In this document: piece after piece, positions 1-6,175 of the stretch
Layout: each line of letters opens with the position of its first letter
Position numbering within the stretch: position 1 is the first letter of the stretch
Assembly: GCA_903933395.1 (NCBI GenBank)
Contig: CAIZKA010000350.1
Coordinates: 1-6,175 of the forward strand
Direction: 5' to 3'
Length of the DNA: 6,175 nucleotides
DNA from: an uncultured beta proteobacterium
Lineage (GTDB): Bacteria; Pseudomonadota; Gammaproteobacteria; Burkholderiales; Rhodocyclaceae
Notes under the pieces: generated by a model
Told to the model about the DNA's origin: nothing
Databases searched by the model: none
What the model saw: only the letters and a program-made list of their open reading frames with translations
Position numbers and translations under genes: made by a program

Positions 1-80
1 ATTGACGCGTAAACAGCCAAGCTTGGAAGCAAATTCCGCCCGTGAATCGGGCAAACGCATCGCCGGAACGAGACAGACCT
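1..80 (+). other. Leader upstream of the decaheme cytochrome gene
   Basis: These 80 bases hold no recognisable gene or clear promoter. An upstream coding region could end at TAA 10-12 or TGA 3-5, but too little is present to tell. The weak purine stretch GGAACGAGA (65-73) may serve as the ribosome binding site for ATG 81. Confidence 0.3.
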
Positions 81-1073
81 ATGAAACAGACTATCCAGAA
101 ATGTCGCGCAGTTGCGGTCGGCCTGGCCCTGCTGATGGCCGGCGGGTTCTGCGGCAGCGCATTGGCCCAGTTGGGGAAGGCCCCGGACGAGCCGCAAGCA
201 CGCTCGCGCGCCGAGACCGGCGCAACCAAACCCTGCGTCGAGTGCCACGAAGGCTTCTACGCCATCACCAAGACCAAACACGGCGTCAAGGGCGACGCCC
301 GCACGCCGGCCGCGACCGGCAAGTCGATCACCGGCGATCCCGCCGACGCCATGTGCGGCGCCTGCCACGGCGACCTGACCGAACACAACAAGAAACCGCG
401 CACGCCGGGCCTGGTGCCGGTTACCTTCGGCAAGAAATCCGCTCCCGAACCGCAGAACGAGGCCTGCCTGGCCTGCCATGAATCCGGCGCGCGCATCCAC
501 TGGCAGGGCAGCAAGCACCAGCAGACCAAGCAGTCCTGCGCCAGCTGCCACCGCGTGCATGCCTCCAAGGATCCGGTGATGGTGACCGAAACCCAGGCCA
601 GCGTCTGCTTCGAATGCCATCAGGATCGCCGTGCGGAACTGCACCGGATGTCGACCCACCCGACCAAGACAGGCTTCTTCGGCTGCTCGTCCTGCCACGC
701 CTCGCACGGCTCGACGACGCGCGCCTCGCTGCAGAAGAACTCGGTGAACGAAACCTGCTACACCTGCCATGCGCAGATGCGCGGCCCCTTCCTCTGGGAG
801 CATCGTTCGGCGCAGGACGACTGCACCAACTGCCACAACCCGCACGGCACCAATAACGCGCCCATGCTCAAGACGCGCATGCCCTACCTGTGCCAGCAGT
901 GCCATCAGGATCGCGACAACCACTCCAACACCGCATTTGGCAGCCAGTCATTACCGTTCGGGGCCAACGTCGCCAATACCAACGCCCGACGGGTTGTGGG
1001 CAACTCCTGTACCAACTGCCACATGAAGGTTCATGGCAGCAACCATCCCTCCGGCGCGCGCCTGCAGCGCTAA
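81..1073 (+). CDS. mtrA: Periplasmic decaheme c-type cytochrome, MtrA/MtoA/DmsE family
   Basis: This 330-residue protein carries exactly ten CXXCH heme-attachment motifs, with first cysteines at residues 52, 92, 129, 153, 176, 202, 226, 248, 271 and 310. Thirteen further histidines (for example H67, H140, H160, H209, H255, H318) are enough for bis-His ligation of all ten hemes. A signal peptide is seen at residues 1-29 (hydrophobic core, ALA before Q30), so it is exported and matured by the Ccm system. The C-terminal CTNCHMKVHGSNHPSG stretch is typical of the family, and the length matches Shewanella MtrA. Family members sit inside an MtrB-type barrel and carry electrons between periplasm and cell surface; the barrel gene follows directly. 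ATG 81 is preferred over GTG 42 because it begins at the signal peptide; only a weak purine stretch (65-73) precedes it. There is no long N-terminal extension as in PioA, so MtoA/MtrA is the closer match. The direction of electron flow cannot be read from the sequence. Confidence 0.95.
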   Translation: MKQTIQKCRAVAVGLALLMAGGFCGSALAQLGKAPDEPQARSRAETGATKPCVECHEGFYAITKTKHGVKGDARTPAATGKSITGDPADAMCGACHGDLTEHNKKPRTPGLVPVTFGKKSAPEPQNEACLACHESGARIHWQGSKHQQTKQSCASCHRVHASKDPVMVTETQASVCFECHQDRRAELHRMSTHPTKTGFFGCSSCHASHGSTTRASLQKNSVNETCYTCHAQMRGPFLWEHRSAQDDCTNCHNPHGTNNAPMLKTRMPYLCQQCHQDRDNHSNTAFGSQSLPFGANVANTNARRVVGNSCTNCHMKVHGSNHPSGARLQR

Positions 1074-1120
1074 CGGGCATGACTTTGAGAAACAGCTCCG
1101 AGTATGAAAGCCACGCCCGT

Positions 1121-1164
1121 TCCCCTCACCCCCAGCCCCTCTCCCGCAAGCGGGCGAGGGGAGC
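1121..1164. repeat. REP-like GC-rich palindrome between the conduit genes
   Basis: A pyrimidine-rich lead (1121-1135) is followed by an imperfect palindrome: left arm 1136-1147, right arm 1150-1161, one mismatch (T1142 against C1155), with a tight CAAG loop if the innermost pair stays open. The wording (CCCTCACCCCCAGCCCCTC, then CCCGCAAGCGGG) resembles a short intergenic repeat found in many copies in GC-rich proteobacterial genomes; that resemblance is from memory and was not searched. It has no following T-run, so it is a poor intrinsic terminator. In the transcript it could stabilise the upstream cytochrome message or reduce read-through into the barrel gene. Confidence 0.7.
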
Positions 1165-1211
1165 ATCGAGAGCCGCTTCGCGTCTTTCAAGTTAAAGCAA
1201 ACATTGCCCAT

Positions 1212-1217
1212 AGGTGA
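1212..1217 (+). promoter_or_regulatory. Ribosome binding site of the barrel gene
   Basis: AGGTGA lies four bases before ATG 1222, with its AGG core seven bases away. It is the clearest Shine-Dalgarno match in the window. It favours ATG 1222 over the in-frame TTG at 1204, which would lie upstream of this site. Confidence 0.7.
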
Positions 1218-1221
1218 TGCC

Positions 1222-3561
1222 ATGAAACAGAAAAATTTCGCGCCGCTCCGTCGCCGTACCGTGGTCCTCGCGGTCGGCGCCGCCCTCGCCGCGCTGGCCG
1301 CTGCGCCTTCCTTTGCCGATACCGTGCTCACGGCCCGGCTGTTCCGAGACTCCGACGTGCTGTTTCGCGACGCCGACATGTCGCGCTGGTCGGAAAACTA
1401 TGTCGAGCTGGGCGTCGGCTACAACTCCCATGATTCCTACCGTTTCGGCCAGTTTTCGGGCCTGACCGACCAGGGTGCCTTTCCGCTCGCCGGCTTCAAC
1501 TGGTTGTCCCGCAACGAGGCCAACGACGCGCAATACTGGCAGGTCCACGGCTCCACCCTGGGCCTCGATTCGCGCAAGCTGCAAGCCGAGGGCGGCATCC
1601 AGGGCCGCTGGACCGCATCGTTCAATTTCGATCAAATCAAGCGCTCGCAATGGGATACCACGTCATTCATCCATGACGGACTGGGCAGCAACAACCTGAC
1701 CCTGCCCGCGGCATTCGTGGCGGCCGGTGCCACCGACACCGCGAATATCAATCCGCGATTGCGGAGATTCAACATCGAACAGGAACGCGACATCTATCGC
1801 GTCGGCCTGGCCGGTTGGCTGGGCAAGGAATGGGACTTCAAGGTCAACTACCGCGAGGACCATCGCGACGGTACCCGGCTGACCGGGGTTCCGTACAGCT
1901 TTGGCGGCGGTGGCGGCCGCGCCGTCATCGTCCCCTACGAAATCGACGACCGCACCCGGCAGATGGAAGCCATCCTCTCCTACACCACCAAAGTGGCCCA
2001 GCTGCAGGTCGGCTATACCTATTCGAAATTCGACAACGACCTGAACTCCTTCAACGTGCGCAACCCGTTCACGGCCGTCGTCGGAAATACCGAGGGCCGA
2101 ATGTCCCTGGCGCCGAGCAATAATTTTCATCAGATCTACGCCAACGCCGGCTACAACTACAGCAAGAGCACGCGCCTGACGGCCAAGCTCTCCTACAGCA
2201 TCGCGCGCCAGGACGAGAACTTCCTTCCCTATTCGGCGAACCTCGCCACCGGCGCAGCGGGCAATGTTACGCCGCGCACTTCGCTCGACGGCAAGGTGGT
2301 CAGGACCCTGCTCGATGTGGCCCTGACGACCAAGCCGATCGACAAGATGAACCTCAAGGTCGCCTACCAGTACAACGACAGCGACAACCAGACGCCGGTT
2401 GCCAACTACACCTATCTCAGCCGGGATGCGATTGCCTCCAGCACCACGACCATGCGCCGCAATGCACCCTTAAGCACCACCGAGCAGAAGTTCTCGGTCG
2501 ACGGCGACTATGAAATCGCCGCAAAGACCATCCTGCGCGCCGGCCTCGAACGCAAGCACGTCGACTACTCCCTGCACGACAAGCTTTACACAAACCCGGC
2601 AGATCGCGACTACACCAACACCGACAAGTTTTCCGTCGAACTGCGCCGCCCGGTTTCCGACGAGTTTCTCGGCAGCGTCGGCTATACCTATACCCAGCGC
2701 CGCGGTTCGGACTACGACAAGAACAATTACTTCCAGAATACCTACTGGAGCGATGCGTTCAAAACTGCCAACCGGATGACTGCGCACCCGAGCATGCGCT
2801 CCTTCCTGTACGCCAACTACGACGAGGACCGGATCCGCACCGGCGGCAACTGGACCGCCTCGGAAACCGTCAGCCTGCAGGCTGCCGTCGATAATTACCG
2901 GCGCACGGCGAAAGGACCGCACTGCAGCGCGGTCGTCGATCCCAGCATCCCGGCTACTGTGTCCACGACACTGCCGGACACCTGCCTCGGCCAGACCCTG
3001 GCCCAGGGAACCAGCGTCAGCCTCGATGTGCAGTGGCAGCCAGCGGAGAACCTGACGACCTTCGCCTTCGGCAACTACGGCGAAACCGGGACCACGCAGC
3101 AGGGGCGAAGCTGGGCCCGGACCACAGCCACAACGTTTGTCGGCAATACAGCCGGCACCCTGGCCAATAACTGGTCTGCCGACGTGATGAATCGAGATGC
3201 CACGATCGGCTTCGGCCTCAAGTGGCAACCTGCGGAGCTCTGGGATGTGGGCGGAACCTATGTGTACAACTACGGTACCGGCCTGTCTTCGATAAAGACC
3301 GGACCGGGCATAGCCCCGGTGGCGACGTCGATGCCGGAAACCCATAACAGGCTGAACACCCTGCAGCTTTTTGCCAAGTGGGACTACAGCAAACAGCTCT
3401 CGTGGCGCTTCAATTACCTCTACGAAAACCTCCAGTCCAGCGACTGGGCCTACGACAACCTGACTCCGACCTCGATCGACCAGGTTCTGCTGACCGGCCA
3501 GAATTCACCACGCTACAGCAACCACGTCTTCGGCGTCTCGGCGGTGGTCAAGAGCTGGTAA
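1222..3561 (+). CDS. mtrB: Outer-membrane beta-barrel of the electron conduit, MtrB/MtoB/PioB family
   Basis: This 779-residue protein has a signal peptide (basic MKQKNFAPLRRR, hydrophobic core, likely cut after SFA at residue 32). The rest is barrel-like sequence: alternating hydrophobic/polar strands rich in Tyr, Asn, Thr and Trp, such as LQVGYTYSKF and LGSVGYTYTQRR, separated by polar loops. It ends in a strand with a terminal aromatic residue (GVSAVVKSW), as expected for BAM-assembled barrels. Family members form a large outer-membrane barrel (26 strands in the solved Shewanella complex) that sheathes the decaheme cytochrome. The preceding decaheme gene supports the call strongly. It is longer than Shewanella MtrB (about 700 residues) and nearer to PioB. 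The N-terminal CXXC of metal-reducing Shewanella MtrB is absent; the only cysteines are C568 and C588, which could form a disulfide in a loop. It is probably co-transcribed with the cytochrome gene across a 148-base gap. ATG 1222 is chosen from its Shine-Dalgarno site. Confidence 0.93.
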   Translation: MKQKNFAPLRRRTVVLAVGAALAALAAAPSFADTVLTARLFRDSDVLFRDADMSRWSENYVELGVGYNSHDSYRFGQFSGLTDQGAFPLAGFNWLSRNEANDAQYWQVHGSTLGLDSRKLQAEGGIQGRWTASFNFDQIKRSQWDTTSFIHDGLGSNNLTLPAAFVAAGATDTANINPRLRRFNIEQERDIYRVGLAGWLGKEWDFKVNYREDHRDGTRLTGVPYSFGGGGGRAVIVPYEIDDRTRQMEAILSYTTKVAQLQVGYTYSKFDNDLNSFNVRNPFTAVVGNTEGRMSLAPSNNFHQIYANAGYNYSKSTRLTAKLSYSIARQDENFLPYSANLATGAAGNVTPRTSLDGKVVRTLLDVALTTKPIDKMNLKVAYQYNDSDNQTPVANYTYLSRDAIASSTTTMRRNAPLSTTEQKFSVDGDYEIAAKTILRAGLERKHVDYSLHDKLYTNPADRDYTNTDKFSVELRRPVSDEFLGSVGYTYTQRRGSDYDKNNYFQNTYWSDAFKTANRMTAHPSMRSFLYANYDEDRIRTGGNWTASETVSLQAAVDNYRRTAKGPHCSAVVDPSIPATVSTTLPDTCLGQTLAQGTSVSLDVQWQPAENLTTFAFGNYGETGTTQQGRSWARTTATTFVGNTAGTLANNWSADVMNRDATIGFGLKWQPAELWDVGGTYVYNYGTGLSSIKTGPGIAPVATSMPETHNRLNTLQLFAKWDYSKQLSWRFNYLYENLQSSDWAYDNLTPTSIDQVLLTGQNSPRYSNHVFGVSAVVKSW

Positions 3562-3579
3562 GTCCGCCAGGCATCAAGC

Positions 3580-3606
3580 AAACAGGCCGCTACGAGCGGC
3601 CTGTTT
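3580..3606. terminator. Bidirectional intrinsic terminator between convergent genes
   Basis: A perfect 11-bp stem (3580-3590 with 3596-3606) encloses the five-base loop TACGA. The stem ends in AAA on the left and TTT on the right, so it offers a GC-rich core followed by short T-runs for either strand. It begins 18 bases after the barrel stop codon and lies 41 bases beyond the stop of the minus-strand cytochrome gene, which is where a shared terminator for convergent units would be expected. Confidence 0.85.
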
Positions 3607-3647
3607 CACTTGGTGACGGCATCAGCGCGGCGCGCGTTCCCCGTCGT

Positions 3648-3980
3648 TTAGCCGCGCGACAAAATCCATTGCACCAGATTGCGCAGATCGGCGGCATCCC
3701 TGGCCGGCGGCGGTTCGTGGTCTTCGTCGCCACCGTCCTCGACCTTGACCGCCTTTCTTGCCGAAAGATGCTTGATCAAGGCGTCCTCGGCATCGGCCTT
3801 GCCCTTGTACTTCTGCGCTATTTTCTTGTAGGAAGGGGCTTTCTTGGTTTTCTCGACCGAGTGGCACTTGTAACAGTTGCCCGCCTTGGCCAACGCCTCT
3901 GCCGCATCGTCATTCGCGGCCAGTGCCGCGGGCGAGTGCGCGGCGAGCACCAGCGCCCCCGCCGCAACGGCTTTTCGCAT
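3648..3980 (-). CDS. Small periplasmic monoheme cytochrome c (class I-like)
   Basis: The 110-residue product has a signal peptide (MRKAVAAGALVLAAHSPAALA, cut near residue 21) and one CYKCH heme motif at residues 36-40, followed by SVEKTKKAPSYKKIAQKYKG and a C-terminal helix NLVQWILSRG. This order matches small class I cytochromes c that act as soluble electron shuttles. Such proteins usually have a distal Met in a PMPP-like loop; here the mature protein contains no Met at all, and the equivalent region reads GGDEDHEPPP, so H88 (or H71) is the candidate sixth ligand. It is convergent with the barrel gene and divergent from the Sel1 gene. A role like that of MtoD, linking the outer-membrane conduit to the inner membrane, is inferred from position. 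In-frame starts at 4010 (ATG) and 4013 (TTG) exist, but ATG 3980 begins exactly at the signal peptide. Confidence 0.9.
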   Translation of the reverse strand: MRKAVAAGALVLAAHSPAALAANDDAAEALAKAGNCYKCHSVEKTKKAPSYKKIAQKYKGKADAEDALIKHLSARKAVKVEDGGDEDHEPPPARDAADLRNLVQWILSRG

Positions 3981-4011
3981 AACATCGCCACAGACCAGAG
4001 TCCACGTCATC

Positions 4012-4041
4012 AATATGTCATTACCTTTTGATATAAAGCAA
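4012..4041 (-). promoter_or_regulatory. Tentative promoter of the monoheme cytochrome gene
   Basis: Reading the minus strand, TTGCTT (4041-4036) could serve as a -35 box and CATATT (4017-4012) as a -10 box with an 18-base spacer. Initiation near 4005 would give a leader of about 25 bases before ATG 3980. Both boxes are only partial matches (CATATT fits four of six consensus positions). The main support is that this is the most AT-rich stretch in the window and lies just upstream of the gene. Confidence 0.25.
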
Positions 4042-5148
4042 TATTACCGCATTGTTCCCAGCCTGTCGCTGGCGCTGGCGCTGGTGTCGGGACTCGTCAT
4101 GGCGCCGACCGGCGATGCAGATGCTGCGCCGCCAACTGCCAAACAGAAAGCCAAGGCCGCTGCGGCCACGTCGAGCCCTGCGAAACAGAAAACCAGGGCG
4201 GCTGCACCGGCGGTGCTCGATCCCGTCACCGAACTCGAGATCATCAGCGGCGAGGCGATTACCCTGCATAACGCGCTGGACGCCAATCCCGATGACACGC
4301 AGGCGCAGCAGAAGCTTGCCGAACTCGCGCTGCGCGCTGCACGCGCCGCGGAACGCTCTCTCTCGCGCGGCGACGAAAACCTGTTCACCGCCTATCGGGC
4401 GCAGTTCAAGAAGCACTTCGGCGGAACCCGTCCCGGCCTCGAAGCCATGGCCAAACGCGGCATCGGCGCCGCCGAATACGCGCTCGGCGCACTCGCGCTG
4501 CACGGCATCCTCACAGAACGCAACGTCGAGCGCGCCTGCGCACACTTTGCCGCGGCGCTCGACAAGGGCTTCGGCGGCGCGAAGTTCCGCCACGCCCAGT
4601 GCATCGAGGAGAGCGATCCGGCGCGTGCCTGGGCGCTGATGCAGGAGGCCGCCGATTCAGGGCATGTCGGCGCCATCGAACGGCTCGGCCGCATCTGCCT
4701 CGAAGCGGAACCGCCCGATGCGCCCTGCGCCTATGCCCGCATGGAACGCGCCTCCCGCGAGGGCCGCCTCAGCGCCACCACGCTGCTCGGCTGGATGCAT
4801 GCCGAAGGCATCGGCGGCAAGGTGGATCTGGCGCGCGCCGCACGCTATTACCGCGAAGCGGCGGAGAAGGGCGAGCCTTCGGCGCGCAACAACCTCGGCG
4901 AACTTTACGAAACCGGGCGCGGCGTCGCCAAGGACCCGGCCAAGGCCTTCGACTACTACCTGGCAGCGGCCGCAACCGGATTTCCGCCGGCCCAGTTCAA
5001 CGTCGGACGGCTCTACGCGACCGGCAAGGGAACGGCGAAGAACCTGCCTGAAGCAAGGCGCTGGCTGGGCGAGGCGGCAAAGGCCGGAGTGCCCCCCGCG
5101 CAGCAGATACTCGACTTCCTCGACCAGGAAGCCGAAGCAGGGAAATAG
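4015..5148 (+). CDS. Periplasmic Sel1-repeat (TPR-like) protein
   Basis: The product has 377 residues. Residues 1-37 look like a signal peptide (K8 and R12 before the core PSLSLALALVSGLVMA, cut near ADA). A low-complexity Ala/Lys/Pro linker follows (38-68), then a helical segment (70-136), then about six Sel1-like repeats of 31-38 residues at roughly 149-186, 187-217, 218-251, 252-287, 288-323 and 324-359, with a partial repeat at the end. The best repeats show the signature A..NLGELYETGRGV.KD..KA..YY..AA..G. The second and third repeats are degenerate and shorter. Sel1 repeats form helical solenoids that bind other proteins; no enzymatic residues are seen and the partner is unknown. ATG 4015 keeps the signal peptide; a longer in-frame reading from 3877 would overlap the cytochrome gene on the other strand and is rejected. 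No Shine-Dalgarno site is visible. Its first codons are unusually AT-rich, probably because they overlap regulatory DNA. Confidence 0.85.
   Translation: MSLPFDIKQYYRIVPSLSLALALVSGLVMAPTGDADAAPPTAKQKAKAAAATSSPAKQKTRAAAPAVLDPVTELEIISGEAITLHNALDANPDDTQAQQKLAELALRAARAAERSLSRGDENLFTAYRAQFKKHFGGTRPGLEAMAKRGIGAAEYALGALALHGILTERNVERACAHFAAALDKGFGGAKFRHAQCIEESDPARAWALMQEAADSGHVGAIERLGRICLEAEPPDAPCAYARMERASREGRLSATTLLGWMHAEGIGGKVDLARAARYYREAAEKGEPSARNNLGELYETGRGVAKDPAKAFDYYLAAAATGFPPAQFNVGRLYATGKGTAKNLPEARRWLGEAAKAGVPPAQQILDFLDQEAEAGK
4028..4041. promoter_or_regulatory. FNR/Anr-like palindrome
   Basis: TTGAT-ATAA-AGCAA matches the FNR-family consensus TTGAT-N4-ATCAA at nine of ten defined positions. 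Its centre is 54.5 bases upstream of the cytochrome start and it lies within codons 5-9 of the Sel1 gene. No good -10 box is found at the spacing a classical class II FNR promoter would need, so function is unproven. If real, it would tie the cytochrome to oxygen supply. Confidence 0.35.
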
Positions 5149-5204
5149 ACCTGACGCGCCGTCCGGCGCACCCGGCCTGAACCTGCACTCGCCGTCATCG
5201 ATCG

Positions 5205-6128
5205 ATGCCAAATAGATTCCTCGCCTGCCTCGCCCTGCTGCTGCTTGCAGGCTGTGCCGCCGTCCCGGTCCCTCCCGGAACCCTGCGCGATGCCGACCAT
5301 CCGCTCGCCGGCCGCCTGTGGGATGCCGGCACGCAAAGCTTCATCGACGAAGCCGGACTGCTGCGCCGCGCCGCCGCCGCCGAAGCGCTGCTGCTGGGCG
5401 AAACCCATGACAACCCGGAGCACCATCGTTTGCAGCTCAGGATCCTGCAGGCGCGCCTTGCCGCCGGCGCCCGGCCGGCGCTGCTCATGGAACAGTTCGA
5501 TAGCGACCAGCAGGCCGCGCTCGACGACGCACGTCGCAGTAGCAAGGATCTGGCGCCGCTGATGCGCGGCTGGGATTGGCGGCTCTATCAGCCACTGGTG
5601 GCGCTGGCCGACACGGCGCAGCTGGCCCTGGTGGCGGCCAACCTGCCGCGCGCTGCGACGCGGCCGGTGGTGCGCGAGGGCTACGCGACGCTGGCAGCCG
5701 GTGAGGTGCAGCGCCTCGCCCTCGAGCAGGTCTGGGACGAGGCGCGGCAAGCTTACATGACCGGCCTGATCGAAGCCTCGCATTGCGGCATGGTGACGCC
5801 GCCGCTGCGCGAAGGCCTGGTGCGCGCCCAGCGCCTGCGCGATGCGACGCTGGCCGATTCAGGGCTGGGACAGATCGATGCCGGCGTGATTTTCATTCTC
5901 GGTCGCGGCCACGCCCGGCGCGATGTCGGCGTACCGCTGTACCTCACCGCGCGGCGTCCTGCTACCCGGATTCTGTCCGTGGGTTTCGTGGAAGTCGACG
6001 CACAGAAGACGGCGCCGACGCACTACGACACCGAGCGCGTCGGCAACATCGTCCCCTACGACATTCTCTGGTTCACCCCGCGCGCCGAACGACCCGATCC
6101 CTGCATGGCGTTCGGCAAATCGGCATAG
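5205..6128 (+). CDS. chaN: ChaN-family heme-binding lipoprotein
   Basis: This 307-residue protein begins with a lipoprotein signal (MPNRFLACLALLLLAGC, lipobox LAGC, acylated Cys17), so it is anchored in a membrane. Two family signatures follow: LLLGETHDNPEHH at residues 62-74 and ILGRGHARRDVGVPLYL at 231-247, with PALLMEQFD (91-99) and ASHCGM (191-196) between them. This pattern fits the ChaN/DUF399 branch of the Tiki/TraB-like superfamily. The Campylobacter member binds paired hemes and is tied to iron uptake; that function is carried over by homology and is not shown here. The gene follows the Sel1 gene by 56 bases on the same strand with no convincing terminator between, so read-through is likely. 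No clear Shine-Dalgarno site precedes ATG 5205, but the start gives a textbook lipoprotein signal. The residues that would bind heme cannot be assigned from sequence alone. Confidence 0.88.
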   Translation: MPNRFLACLALLLLAGCAAVPVPPGTLRDADHPLAGRLWDAGTQSFIDEAGLLRRAAAAEALLLGETHDNPEHHRLQLRILQARLAAGARPALLMEQFDSDQQAALDDARRSSKDLAPLMRGWDWRLYQPLVALADTAQLALVAANLPRAATRPVVREGYATLAAGEVQRLALEQVWDEARQAYMTGLIEASHCGMVTPPLREGLVRAQRLRDATLADSGLGQIDAGVIFILGRGHARRDVGVPLYLTARRPATRILSVGFVEVDAQKTAPTHYDTERVGNIVPYDILWFTPRAERPDPCMAFGKSA

Positions 6129-6175
6129 GGGACGGCCAATAGGCCGCACCCCTGCCACACCACCCGGCATGCGGG

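Noticed and set aside
42..80. GTG start at 42 giving a 13-residue longer decaheme cytochrome
   Set aside because: The extension is charged and precedes a complete signal peptide that begins at ATG 81.
81..170. Lipobox-like cysteine (GGFC, residue 24) in the decaheme signal peptide
   Set aside because: Phe at the position before Cys does not fit the lipobox, and ALA-Q at 29/30 is a normal signal peptidase I site.
2470..3345. Long minus-strand open frame of 291 codons inside the barrel gene
   Set aside because: It is antisense to a clearly real gene, has no recognisable domain, and such shadows are common in GC-rich DNA with strong third-position bias.
3877..4014. Longer N-terminus for the Sel1 protein
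   Set aside because: It would overlap the start of the minus-strand cytochrome gene and bury the signal peptide; ATG 4015 gives a normal export signal.
5156..5169. Hairpin GCGCC-GTCC-GGCGC after the Sel1 stop codon
   Set aside because: Only five pairs and no T-run; too weak to call a terminator.
5013..5783. Minus-strand open frame of 256 codons spanning the Sel1 end and ChaN start
   Set aside because: It is antisense to two supported genes and shows no motif or plausible start context.
6133..6146. Hairpin CGGCC-AATA-GGCCG after the ChaN gene
   Set aside because: Five pairs without a following T-run; a terminator may lie beyond the window end.

Overview
The window is GC-rich with strongly G/C-ending codons. 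It carries five complete genes, most likely from a betaproteobacterium (Rhodocyclales, Gallionellales or Burkholderiales type). This guess rests on the family content and codon style, since no taxonomic marker gene is present. The main cargo is an outer-membrane electron conduit: a decaheme periplasmic cytochrome of the MtrA/MtoA/DmsE family followed on the same strand by its MtrB/MtoB/PioB-family beta-barrel.

Layout: bases 1-80 are a short leader with no identifiable gene. The decaheme cytochrome lies at 81-1073. A 148-base gap (1074-1221) holds a REP-like GC-rich palindrome and the ribosome binding site of the next gene. The 779-residue barrel lies at 1222-3561 and is closed by a perfect 11-bp stem-loop (3580-3606) that can terminate transcription from both sides. 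A small monoheme cytochrome c is on the minus strand (3980-3648), convergent with the barrel gene. Only 34 bases from its start, a Sel1-repeat periplasmic protein runs the other way (4015-5148). A 56-base gap then leads to a ChaN-family heme-binding lipoprotein (5205-6128). The last 47 bases hold only weak hairpins. No gap exceeds 300 bases.

How the genes may work together: in MtrAB/MtoAB/PioAB systems the decaheme protein sits inside the barrel and forms a heme wire across the outer membrane. This serves either extracellular Fe(II) oxidation (Mto, Pio) or reduction of extracellular acceptors (Mtr, DMSO reductase). No outer-surface cytochrome (MtrC/OmcA) is visible downstream, which leans toward the two-component Mto/Pio layout, but the upstream side is cut off. 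The monoheme cytochrome is a plausible periplasmic shuttle comparable in role to MtoD, and its mature part has no methionine, so an unusual heme ligation is likely. An FNR-like palindrome lies in an AT-rich island between this cytochrome and the Sel1 gene, overlapping the Sel1 start. The Sel1 and ChaN genes may be an ordinary neighbouring unit. A link of the ChaN lipoprotein to heme or iron handling for the conduit is inference only.
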